A stretch of 15,386 nt of DNA from Smittium mucronatum (taxonomy: Eukaryota > Kickxellomycota > Harpellomycetes > Harpellales > Legeriomycetaceae): the NCBI GenBank assembly GCA_001953115.1, contig LSSL01005673.1:1-15386 (forward strand), read 5' to 3'. The notes under the pieces are model-generated. The model was given only the letters and a program-made list of their open reading frames with translations, was not told the DNA's origin and ran no database searches. Positions 6,665 through 15,035 of this stretch are shown here, piece by piece. Made by a program: the position numbers and the translations under genes. How positions within the stretch are numbered: position 1 is the first letter of the stretch; each line of letters opens with the position of its first letter.

Positions 6665-8133
6665 ATGAAAATTCCCCAAAACATCATATCTCGCATATTT
6701 ATTTCCACAATGGCTTCCACTAGAAAATCATCCCGTATTCAAAGTAAATCAACTGTTTCCGAAAATTCTTCAAGTGCACCCACTCCCCCAATCACAGATC
6801 ATTTCCCTAAGACATCTTCTCTTGATCCCAAAAAAAAGAACTCAAAAAAAAATAAAACTTCTACTGAAAAATCTAAAACTGAGCTTATCAATACATCTGT
6901 TGTTGCTGAAACCATGAAAAGCATATCAAGTCAAAACAAACGAAATCTTGAAATTTCTAATCTTGATTCTATAACTGTTGATACTGATTCGAATAAAACC
7001 GTTTCCTCTAATAAATCTGTTTCCAAAAAAAGATCTCCAAGAACCAAAAAACCAAAAACTTCTGGTTCCAACACCCCCGAAGAACTAACAAAAGAAGATC
7101 CTCCATCACCTGCTGAAACCCCGTCTAAAGATAATATCATGATCTCTGCTGAAAAATCCGTTTATCCAAACAATAAAACCATGCCCACTGACTATTCTTT
7201 CATAAAGGATAAACCAGAGGGATGTCTTAAAATTGTTTCATTTAACGTAAACTCTCTAAATGCTGCTTTGAAAAAGGGTTTCAAAGAATACGTAAATGCA
7301 GAGAAACCTGATATTTTGTGTTTACAAGAAACCAAACTAAACGAAACCATGCCTTTCCTGTTCCCAAAAGACGAATATCCCTACGTCATATGGAACCACT
7401 GCACCGCAAAAAAGGGTTACTGTAAGCTTTTTTCTTTTTTTAACATCAGTTATTTATTCCTCCATAATATCAATTGAAGCCGATTCTTCTTTCATTCTAA
7501 CTTGCCAATTACATTTTCCTTTCGCCTTTTTTGACTTAAAAAAAAACAGCTGGGACTGCAATATTTTCAAAAATTAAACCTGTAAATCAATCTAAAAAAC
7601 TCGGAATTCCTGAATTCGACAACGAGGGACGGTTCATATCACTTGAATTTGATAATTTCAATCTTGTTGCTGCATACGTTCCAAACTCTGGCCAAAATCT
7701 AGATAGACTCCCCAAACGAGCCGAATTCGATTCAAAAGTCAACGATTACCTTTCTGATCTCCTGAAATCAACAAAGAAACAGGTCATATATGCTGGTGAT
7801 TTGAACGTTTCCCATAACCGAATCGATCTCGCCAAGCCTGATACCAACAAGAACTCAGCTGGGTTTACCCAAAGTGAACGCGACTCTTTCTCTCAAATAC
7901 TGAGCCGTGACCGCATCGATACGTTCAGAGCTCTCCATCCCGACGCCACCATTGGCGGATACACATACTATGGGTACCGCGCAAATAGCAGAGCTAAATT
8001 AAACGGCTGGAGACTAGACTACTTTGTTGTTTCAAAAGATCTATTCAGCAGAGTAAAAGATTCGTTCGTCAGAAACGAGTGTTACGGTGCCAGTGATCAT
8101 GTTCCCATCGTTTTGTACCTCTCTAAAGAATAA
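6665..8133 (+). CDS. AP endonuclease, ExoIII/APE1 family (two exons)
   Basis: Join 6665-7421 and 7550-8133 for a 446-residue protein. It is predicted to nick DNA 5' of abasic sites in base excision repair. The catalytic domain runs from about residue 187 to 445 and keeps the family residues: F-N-V-N-S-L (N194, N196), L-Q-E-T-K (E222, metal ligand), G-Y-S-G-T-A-I-F-S-K across the splice, A-Y-V-P-N-S-G (Y295), G-D-L-N-V-S (D336, N338), G-F-T-Q-S-E-R, W-R-L-D-Y-F (D409) and A-S-D-H-V-P-I (D435, H436). It ends right after this box, so it lacks the GRF zinc finger tail of Apn2-type enzymes and is APE1-like. Residues 16-180 are Ser/Thr/Lys-rich and disordered, with basic runs fit for nuclear import. 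ATG 6710 (M16) has the better context (ACAATGGCT). ATG 6665 adds a 15-residue leader. AATAAA occurs at 8203. Confidence 0.88.
7422..7549 (+). other. Spliceosomal intron of the AP endonuclease gene
   Basis: A 128-nt intron with donor GTAAGC, a likely branch site TCTAACTT at about 7495-7502 and acceptor AACAG. Splicing T|CT rebuilds the Ser codon of the conserved G-Y-S-G-T-A-I-F box, so the borders are set by the protein family. Without splicing the frame stops at 7477. Confidence 0.88.
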
Positions 8134-8388
8134 ATACTCTCTTATTTTGTCCTCTCATACACCCCTTTTCCAATATTCTTTTTTTATTCATAAGCTCATT
8201 CCAATAAACCATGGATTTAATAGAAAGAGGGGTTGGCAGTTTATAAAAGTACACTATATATTTTTTTTAAAAAAAAAAAGGATGCTAAATCGTATCTGGA
8301 ATTGGTAGTTAATATAAAATAGTTTAAAATCGGTCGGTTAGTCAGGAAAGGGGATAAGGAGGAGGTGGATGGAAAATTCGGGAGCGGA
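8134..8388. terminator. Convergent 3' region with poly(A) signals on both strands
   Basis: The AP endonuclease and the minus-strand gene end here tail to tail, 255 bp apart. AATAAA on the plus strand is at 8203-8208, and TTTATT at 8183-8188 gives AATAAA on the minus strand, so the 3' ends of the two transcripts may overlap. A T8-A11 block lies at 8261-8279. Confidence 0.45.
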
Positions 8389-10035
8389 TCAAAGCAAACC
8401 CGATGCGATATACAAGTTGGATAAATCTTTGATGTACCGATTAGAGACGATCTGGATCTCATCATTGAGAGACTCGATCAGAAACCTCTTTGATCTGAAA
8501 CTGTCCATTTTAGTTGCGATCTTTGGTATAAATTTGAATTTATCACTGGTTTCTACTGGTACCTTTACCTTTATTGTTGTTTTCTTGGTCGTTTTTGGTA
8601 GCAGTTGTAGTTCACGGTTACTTGGCCAATGTACTGTTTCTGTTGCTAGAGGTAGAGTGGATGCACTTGCAGTATCAGAAAGAGATTCAGAACTTCGCGA
8701 ATCGAAACCCTTAGTGTCAATGTTCCTGGAGGATGCGTCCAAGTATAAATCATTTGATGGGTAGTCATACACGTTATCAACTAGAGCCATTTCTTTAAAT
8801 CCATCGATTAGAGACACCTTGTTCGGTTTCAAATTAGTCTCCTCTTCTCCATCATTGAGGGTGTCCACTGGAGATATTTCTCTTTTGAACTTGTTGATTT
8901 GGATATTTGTTTCGGCTAAACAGCTATCCATTATTTCCTTGATCTTGGTTCTGAGCACATCTAGCCGCTTCTTTTTCAGCTCACATATGTTCCTTAATCT
9001 CTCGATCCGAATATTTAGCAAATGTTCCTCGAAATTCAATGCGGTATCGTCGTCTTCACTACTTCTACACCTACCAGAATTGGGGCATTGTGTTGGTGGT
9101 GGAGGTTGTGGCCGGTGCAGTAAATCGAGATTTACGGGAATAAATTCTTTTGGGATAGTTTTAGAATTTCTTGTAGTTTGTTCACAATTCCTGCTTTTGC
9201 TTTTATTAGCTTCAAGGTCTTTTGCATGACCAATTTGCGGGGCTATATCCTTTTGAAATTCGGTGTTGGACCCATCATCTTTAAAGGAATTGACTGGATG
9301 GAAATTGATGTTGTTATTGGTAGCCTTATTAAAGTTGCTGTCGGTTGGAATGTCCTTAAGATCATTTTCTTGTGGGTCGGTGTAAACTCTTGGTTTGATT
9401 CCATCAGTAGGTCTATAGAACGGAACTCTATTTTTTTTTGATTTCCCAGGGGGTGGGTAGTATGCTACGGTTTGGGGTGGTTGGTAAGGGGGTTCTTTGG
9501 GTTGAGGAATCGAATATAAACTATTCAGTTTTTTTTCTCCTTCAACTACAATAGAATCAATTATACTCTTTCGAACTTTTTGCGGTACATTTATAGGTTT
9601 TTCATAAGAACGATCCTGATTGCTAGGGATCCGTTTAGGATGATATGCGTCAGATGAACGCCGCGGATGATGATCCCTTGGTGCATTTCTAAGCCGAAAC
9701 TGACTATCAGAACCTGGATCTCTGAATAAAGCCAGTCGGGGACTGGTGTTCTTTTGAACAAGTTTTATATCGTACTTTTTGGGGGATTTATTATCTTCAT
9801 ATGGGTTGTTAAGCTGTGTTTTAGATAGTAGCGAAAGTTGTCTATAAAAGACCTTTGTTGTTGAAGGAAGAGTTCGAGATGGTTCAATATTTTCCTGGCC
9901 GAATTCCTTGAAATGGGTGGAGTCACGAACAGATACATCGTCAAGACCCAGCAATAGACTGCGATCTATGAAACCGGGGGTGCTCAGTATCTCAAAACTC
10001 TGATTGAATGGTGTTGATGCTTTTGATGATTGCAT
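8389..10035 (-). CDS. Uncharacterised disordered protein with a coiled coil
   Basis: An uninterrupted 548-codon ORF starting at ATG 10035. I do not recognise a family. The first 30 residues (N-Q-S-F-E-I-L-S-T-P-G-F-I-D-R-S-L-L-L-G) look like a short conserved motif. Then come long polar, Ser/Asn/Asp-rich stretches with basic patches, Pro-rich pieces (about 172-210 and P-Q-P-P-P-P near 309-314), and a charged heptad-like helix at about 334-387, rich in Leu/Ile/Lys/Glu (E-R-L-R-N-I-C-E-L-K-K-K-R-L), which is a probable coiled coil. The tail 480-548 is basic, then mixed. There are no membrane segments, signal peptide or enzyme motif. The S-T-P, S-P and basic sites suggest phosphorylation. This make-up is common in cytoskeletal, spindle or chromosome scaffold proteins, but that is only a guess. 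An A-rich run precedes the ATG. A further 5' exon cannot be excluded. Confidence 0.75.
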   Translation of the reverse strand: MQSSKASTPFNQSFEILSTPGFIDRSLLLGLDDVSVRDSTHFKEFGQENIEPSRTLPSTTKVFYRQLSLLSKTQLNNPYEDNKSPKKYDIKLVQKNTSPRLALFRDPGSDSQFRLRNAPRDHHPRRSSDAYHPKRIPSNQDRSYEKPINVPQKVRKSIIDSIVVEGEKKLNSLYSIPQPKEPPYQPPQTVAYYPPPGKSKKNRVPFYRPTDGIKPRVYTDPQENDLKDIPTDSNFNKATNNNINFHPVNSFKDDGSNTEFQKDIAPQIGHAKDLEANKSKSRNCEQTTRNSKTIPKEFIPVNLDLLHRPQPPPPTQCPNSGRCRSSEDDDTALNFEEHLLNIRIERLRNICELKKKRLDVLRTKIKEIMDSCLAETNIQINKFKREISPVDTLNDGEEETNLKPNKVSLIDGFKEMALVDNVYDYPSNDLYLDASSRNIDTKGFDSRSSESLSDTASASTLPLATETVHWPSNRELQLLPKTTKKTTIKVKVPVETSDKFKFIPKIATKMDSFRSKRFLIESLNDEIQIVSNRYIKDLSNLYIASGLL

Positions 10036-10360
10036 ATAACTCTTTTTTTTTTTTTTTGCAATATTATCTATAAATTGGATTAAACTTGCTGTACGTGCGT
10101 GAATGCATAAAGTGGTGAATATGTGATTGATTTGATTTTTCTTTTGTGGTTGATTACATTTATAAAACGTTTTTTTTTCTGGTTATATAAATTTTTTTCG
10201 GATACCCCTAACTTTTTTTAATACAAAGTCATGTTCAAAAAAAGATAAATAAATTTTGAAGAAGCTATTGAATATTAAATATACCTATTTTCCAGAAATA
10301 TAAGGGATGTTATATTTTTCAAATGATCAGAACTATATATAGAACTCTATAAAAGTTCTA
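10036..10360. promoter_or_regulatory. Upstream region of the 548-codon gene
   Basis: On the minus strand an A-rich leader (A13 or so at 10043-10057 as T on the plus strand) lies just before the ATG, and TTATATAA near 10182 is a possible TATA box about 150 nt upstream. On the plus strand a TATAAAAG at about 10347 points the other way. No gene is seen. Confidence 0.35.
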
Positions 10361-10370
10361 CCTTTTTTAA

Positions 10371-10425
10371 ATAAAATGTATATCGTGAAAATAAAATGTA
10401 TTTAGTGGAAATAAAATGCAGTGAA
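10371..10425 (+). repeat. 20-bp tandem repeat, about 2.5 copies
   Basis: ATAAAATGTA starts at 10371 and 10391, and ATAAAATGCA at 10411, exactly 20 bp apart. The second halves are TATCGTGAAA, TTTAGTGGAA and GTGAAAATGA. Each unit brings an ATG in A-rich context, and the second of these opens the small ORF at 10396. Confidence 0.75.
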
Positions 10426-10596
10426 AATGAAGAATCGTTATGGCGAGAGGTTAAAGAGAAGATGCTTAATGAGAAAAAAAATATTGGTCCCAACAAAAAA
10501 AAGGGGGAGAAATACCCTATAAATGATAAAATATTTTGGTTAAAGGTGGCTTTGATGATAATGCAAAAAAGATATAGAGAAAATGTTTTATTTTAG
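10396..10596 (+). CDS. Small ORF of doubtful coding status
   Basis: A 66-codon ORF with ATG in the 20-bp tandem repeat and TAG at its end. A TATAAAAG lies about 45 nt upstream. The product would be basic and charged (E-S-L-W-R-E-V-K-E-K-M-L-N-E-K), with no domain I recognise. The sense strand is strongly purine-rich, which by itself removes stops and could create an ORF by chance. It may instead be a leftover exon. I give it little weight. Confidence 0.2.
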   Translation: MYLVEIKCSENEESLWREVKEKMLNEKKNIGPNKKKGEKYPINDKIFWLKVALMIMQKRYRENVLF

Positions 10597-11960
10597 CCTC
10601 TAATCAGAAAAGAATCTAGAACTTGGGAGTCTGGGAGTGTTTCTATAATCTAGATCTATTTTATCACCGAGGCTTTTTTTTTCTTCCATTTATTATTAAA
10701 AATTCCCAATGTAGAATATCTTTCAAATGAATACTTCCTAGTTCCTCTCATCCCTACTCGCCAATTCTCTCAACCCTTTTACAGATTTGAATGGACTTTT
10801 GTTTGCAAGCTCTTCTTCTAATCCTTATTTATTTTATTTTTAATATCGCTATTCTACAATAAACTGGTGACCTCATTTAGTAATAATAGTATTAATAATT
10901 TGAATGTGCGAGTATTAGAAGTGGGCATCAAATAAGAAACCAGTTCTCAGGATTTTTTTTTGCTCTACAGTTATTCTCCTCCTTTTTTGCCCTATAAAGA
11001 ATTAAACTTTCATACTGAGAATTGTTAATTGGCTAATATATAAATGGTAGTTTTGTGAAACATTTATATTATAATATCAGTTGGTGGAGAATAATATTCT
11101 TTTACCATTTGAACAAATATTGAGTGGGGGGAAATAGACCAAAGTGAGAAAAAAAATATACAGATCGGGGCAGTGGGCAGATGAAACTTTGATACTTGCT
11201 TAGATTACTATGTTTTTATATTCTAAACACCAATAACATCTTATAAACTCTACCAATATTACCGAATATATATTATCTATAAATAAACCCCGCAATAATC
11301 CAATTGCCTACGACTTACAAATCATATCATTTTTATTTATAGAATTGGTTTTAAATTACGAAAAAAAATATTCGTGTGATTTTTTGTAGTAAGGGCTATT
11401 ATTTTATAAATGCCTAATTATCATTCGAGACCTTTGCATTCATAGCTGTAAATCAAAAACAAAATCTCAAATATGAATGAATTTAGAAAGTACAACTGGA
11501 TGGAATTTTAAACTACATATTGGAGTTTTATTAAGCATTTAGGTTTATAAAGTCTCCAAACTGTCTTTATAAAATTTGTGATATTTATTTTTTTTGTATG
11601 ATATTATAGGCGTTAATTCTTTCTGAGTCCGAATTTGTGATCATTCCTATTTGATTTCCGTGATACAACCCCCCCCCCCATATCTATTTGATAAATTAAC
11701 AATTTTTTCTGGTCTAAGCTCATTGTTAGACCAATGGCTATACAAATATTATTAATCTAATAACAACATTAAAATAAAAGTGAGTGCCATTTTTTAGTAC
11801 CGTCGGCCCTGAAATGGCTATTCTTTAAAAGCAAAGATATTTTATGGCACTTTTGTCTATATCTTTGAAAAACATCAGATTAAATTATTGGGTTTTATGT
11901 TTTTGAAAAGAGTATCGAACAATATTTAGCTAAAATACACTTCCTATAAATACGCCTTCA
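10597..11960. other. Gene-poor AT-rich stretch
   Basis: No coding, RNA or transposon trace found in about 1.35 kb. The only unusual composition is a C11 run at 11669-11679. Poly-T runs near 10675 and 11588 are ordinary for this DNA. Confidence 0.45.
11669..11679 (+). repeat. C11 homopolymer
   Basis: Eleven consecutive C residues in DNA where most homopolymers are A or T. It could be a slippage-prone site or a sequencing-sensitive spot. Confidence 0.9.
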
Positions 11961-11990
11961 GCTTTTATGTTTAATTAAAAACATAAAAGC
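11961..11990. repeat. Perfect 12-bp inverted repeat (hairpin)
   Basis: GCTTTTATGTTT at 11961-11972 is mirrored exactly by AAACATAAAAGC at 11979-11990, with the spacer AATTAA. It lies four bases from the end of the minus-strand candidate ORF. As RNA it would fold into a stable A-U-rich stem. As DNA it is a possible cruciform or the fused ends of a tiny element. Confidence 0.8.
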
Positions 11991-11993
11991 ATA

Positions 11994-12492
11994 TTAGAAC
12001 GTTGCGCGAGAATCCGAAAATTTCCTGAAAGGGATACCACAACTTGGAAAAGAAAATGCAAGGGCGTTCATAGTTTCCACAAATCCGGAAATAGCTGTAG
12101 AAGAGTGGGTTTTAGAAAATATATAGACTACCTCTTCCCATTTGAATTCTATTCTGCCCCTCAAATCTTGAACTTTTCTCACTTGACCGTTCACATCCAT
12201 TGTGATTCTATTTTGATTCCCTTCAAGCTTTACAACTTAATATGTTCCATTGCCATCCATTTTATGATTAGGTCATTTGCTGACTAAATAATATTTAGTT
12301 TCTGGTTTTTCCCAATAAAAACTTCTTTTCAAAGTGACTCTCTTCAGTTAACCCTTTCAGGATCTGTTCCCCGAGAATTGCACTCAATCCTTGACCCATA
12401 CACGGGCTCAACATTGGGTGTGAACTAGTAATTGGATTGGTTTTTTTTTCACAAGCCAATTGGAAAATTGCAGATTTTCCTGACGTAGCCAT
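11994..12492 (-). pseudogene. Candidate minus-strand gene or pseudogene, unknown product
   Basis: Two open stretches follow one another on the minus strand. The first (12492-12295, 65 codons) starts at an ATG in strong context (AACAATGGCT, after an A-rich leader like those of neighbouring genes) and reads M-A-T-S-G-K-S-A-I-F-Q-L-A-C-E-K-K-T-N-P. The second is open from a TAA at about 12239 to 11994 and reads V-V-K-L-E-G-N-Q-N-R-I-T-M-D-V-N-G-Q-V-R. Its own ATG is at 12200. Between them are stops, so the two are either joined by an intron or broken. Near 12125-12095 there is an intron-like CTAAAAC then TTCTACAG, and another TTTCAG at about 12025, so the second half may itself be spliced. I recognise no domain. 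Coding-like residue make-up and the start context are the only support, so it may be a decayed gene. Confidence 0.35.
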
Positions 12493-13329
12493 TGTTTTTT
12501 TTTATTTTTTGGAAAGGGTTAAGATAAGTATGTATTATTCAATAAAACCCCGGTTTAGTTATATTATTTCATTTTTCACTTTATTGGTGGAATTACCGTG
12601 CCATCTAAAGTTCAATTACTGGCCAGATATTGAAGCAAGATTATTGTAATGGTTTAAAATCTTCTCTCAAAACTCTAAAGTCCACAAGTTAGTATAAAAA
12701 TGGAAAAAAAACAAACTTTAATCTAGACTGTTACTCTCATTGCCAAGTTTTTCGAACTAATCATTGGCTGAAAATTGTATTTCGGCTAATTCGATAATCA
12801 AAAATAAAGGAGCGCCAACCATTTAGGCTTATGAATCTATTTGGCAATAATTTGAATATCCCTCTGGTACCTAGAAGGAACTGTGTACTCTGATTCGATA
12901 GAATATAGGGAATCTATTAGACAACTGATATTTTGCGGCTAATGGGATGATATTTAATCCATATGTATATAAAAGTATCGAAAGACACTAACGATGAAAT
13001 AATTGGGCTTACTGGCCGTTGGAGAGTTAAGCTTTTATTCAATCTTTGATGGAATTCTATAGGTCTTCACGACGATATATTATTGAAAGTGATTGAAAAG
13101 TTGTGGAAATGTTAGTATAAATCTTTTAGTGCCTTTTTAGAAATATTTGCAGCTGCTTTTTGATTTAGAAAGCTGCAAAAATAAACCATACCTATTCCCT
13201 CTACAAATTTGTATTGGTTTTGATATTTATCAACAGATTAATCCTTTCCTGACCTAAAAATGTGTTGAATTCATATGACGAAATACAACATTTTCCGTTC
13301 GTTGATAATAAAAACTAAGCCAACTACAA
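12493..13329. other. Intergenic stretch, no gene seen
   Basis: No ORF longer than noise and no domain trace. An imperfectly isolated inverted repeat, TTTGCAGCT (13146-13154) with AGCTGCAAA (13171-13179), could form a small stem. The part next to 12493 would hold the promoter of the minus-strand candidate, if real. Confidence 0.4.
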
Positions 13330-13723
13330 TAAAAAACTTTAGTTATTTTTTGACTAAAAAATTATGGTTATTTTCGTACTCCCAGCTCTAAAAGGATTAT
13401 TTAAACGGTTTATAGACTTCATCATTCTGACTCAATAATTAACTTTTCTCCCTTTAGATATGAGAGATTCTTTCCAAGGTCAAGCCTTTTTTTCGTATGT
13501 AAATAATTGGCTACAATAAAACTTAATCACATCCATCCAATAAAAATTTATATTTAAAGCTAATAAAACCTCCACATTTTGCCAATAGAAAATATCTTTT
13601 GTGACTCCAATTCTGGTTTGGTCAATGGTTTTATATTTTATCTTGGCGTTTTATTTCCAAATTAGAAAAGTAGTAAATTTTTAATAGTCAAGCGTTCGCC
13701 CTCATAGAGATTCTCATATTTAA
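13330..13723 (+). repeat. Unclassified interspersed repeat, copy 2
   Basis: Homologous to the reverse complement of 5031-5400 over about 390 bp, with conserved blocks in the same order: ACAATAAAAA-ACTT, TTAGATATGAGAGATTCTT, CCTTTTTTT, ATTGGCTACA, CCAATAAAAAT, GCTAATAAA, GACTCCAATTCTGGTTTG, TTTTATCTTGG, TTTCCAAATTA and finally CATATTTA at 13715-13722. Identity is roughly 65-70 percent by eye with small gaps. No ORF is present. The end near 13723 coincides with the end of the match to both blocks of the 5-kb region, so it may be a true element boundary. Confidence 0.55.
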
Positions 13724-13964
13724 CAACCCTGAGTCCTATTAGCCTTGAATGAAAATTTTATTGATTTCATTTAATATTTAAGGGCCTTTATCTAAATAAA
13801 AACTATTTAGCTTTTTCCTTTGATACGAGCGCTCTGGAAAAAGTATGCTCTCTTTCTACCATATTGTAAAAGTCAAAAGATTTATTGGATATATTGTAGA
13901 AATAAAGCTATGTTGACCAATGAATACTTGTATTGATTACTTATCTTACCCTTTGAGACTTGAA
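13724..13964. other. Spacer between repeat copies
   Basis: About 240 bp of AT-rich DNA with no gene or clear repeat match. Confidence 0.4.
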
Positions 13965-14250
13965 ATAGGGAATGCGGCTAATTTTTTGATCAATAAAATT
14001 ATGATTGTTCGGATACATTATTATTATTTGTTTAATTCTATTAATTATTAATCAGAAAATTAAGTTTATCTCCAATGATAATTCAAATTTATTGACCTAG
14101 AGTTGCCAAAAAATTGCTTCTTTTGCCAATAAAATCCTTGTCTTAATAACTTTTCCTAATATAGTGCTGATGCCACCAATAATATTTATTTATTAATTTT
14201 TTGTCCCCTAGAAATTGCAAAACCTACAGATTGTTTAGCTTGATTCGCCA
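13965..14250 (+). repeat. Possible diverged partial copy 3 of the repeat
   Basis: This region resembles 13345-13650 at an offset of about 620 bp: TTTTTTGAtcAAtAAAATTATGaTTaTT against TTTTTTGACtAAAAAATTATGGTTATT (written with gaps ignored), ATTAAGTTTATCTCC against ATTAACTTTTCTCC, and CCAATAAAATCCTT against ACAATAAAACTTAA. The match is weaker than between copies 1 and 2 and partly made of AT-rich words, so it is tentative. Confidence 0.3.
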
Positions 14251-14573
14251 TTTGATTTGTTCAAGATTTAATAACGTATCAAGATTTTATCAAAAAAAAT
14301 TATGTATTATGGTTTTCGATCCATTGCTCAATATGGATGTCGAGAGTACTAATAGCTAAACTTAATCTATGAAAATTCCTCAGTTCAATTAATCTAAAAA
14401 AGAGTTCCAGGAAAAATTAACTTTCTCTCGAGATCAATTTCAATTGTAGCGATTCAGTCGATCAATATTAAAATCCAAAGTTCCCCTCCCATTATCACCT
14501 TCGAAAGCGATTAATTACTTGATACTTGATTTTCAGAGCACCCTTCTACTTCACATTTTCATAAAAAAATATC
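14251..14573. promoter_or_regulatory. Upstream region of uS8m
   Basis: No gene. The last 60 nt before the ATG contain a pyrimidine-rich piece (CACCCTTCTACTTCACATTTTC) followed by A7, matching the style of the other leaders here. A TTTTCAG at 14532-14538 could be an acceptor of a 5' UTR intron, but nothing demands one. Confidence 0.35.
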
Positions 14574-15035
14574 ATGGTTGGGGTTCACGATCTTTGTGCC
14601 AGGGTTCAAAACGGTTTTCGTGCCAAATTAGCGAAAATAGCTGTTCCAGAAACAAACCTCAATCTATCAGTGTCTCGAATTCTGTATCAACAAGGCTTCA
14701 TATACTCTGTCACTAGAGGGACTCATTTGGGACCAGATCAGGAATATACTCCAACAACAAACCTCAACATCGCTGAACGTCGCCTATGGCTTAATCTTAA
14801 ATACTACAACGATTCTCCTGTTCTGAATAAAATGAACTGTATCTCTAAGCCCTCCCGCAAGATTAAATGCTCAGCTAAAGATATCAGTAAACTCGTTAGT
14901 GGTGTAAGGGCTGGAATCGTAAAACCTATCACTCCAGGTGAATTGATTATAATATCTACTTCCAGAGGTATTCTTGAAATAAACGAAGCCGCAAAACAAA
15001 ACATTGGTGGTGTTCTGTTGGCCCGAGTTTCATAA
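14574..15035 (+). CDS. MRPS8: Mitochondrial small-subunit ribosomal protein uS8m
   Basis: A complete 153-codon ORF from ATG 14574 (context ATCATGG) to TAA. It belongs to the uS8 ribosomal protein family, which binds the central domain of small-subunit rRNA and helps its early folding. The N-terminal half (M-V-G-V-H-D-L-C-A-R-V-Q-N-G-F-R-A) and the insert G-T-H-L-G-P-D-Q-E with A-E-R-R-L-W-L-N-L-K-Y are the fungal mitochondrial form, unlike the cytosolic RPS22 protein. The C-terminal half holds the uS8 signature (E123 to A140: E-L-I-I-I-S-T-S-R-G-I-L-E-I-N-E-A-A) and the closing G-G-V-L-L-A-R-V. The length is that of yeast Mrps8 (about 155). There is no obvious cleavable presequence, as is usual for this protein. 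AATAAA signals occur near 15106. Confidence 0.9.
   Translation: MVGVHDLCARVQNGFRAKLAKIAVPETNLNLSVSRILYQQGFIYSVTRGTHLGPDQEYTPTTNLNIAERRLWLNLKYYNDSPVLNKMNCISKPSRKIKCSAKDISKLVSGVRAGIVKPITPGELIIISTSRGILEINEAAKQNIGGVLLARVS

Noticed and set aside
8369..9441. Plus-strand ORFs of 131, 136 and 87 codons
   Set aside because: All lie antisense to the uninterrupted 548-codon minus-strand ORF and look like hydrophobic reverse translations of its Ser/Asn/Lys-rich codons.
12105..12649. Plus-strand ORFs of 60 and 70 codons
   Set aside because: No domain or start context. They are antisense to or flank the more coding-like minus-strand candidate.
14600..14620. GGTTCAAAA resembling a tRNA B box
   Set aside because: It lies inside the uS8m coding frame with no cloverleaf around it. 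No tRNA gene was found in the window.
14519..15004. ORFs of 65 (plus) and 66 (minus) codons over uS8m
   Set aside because: Other-frame and antisense shadows of the uS8m gene.
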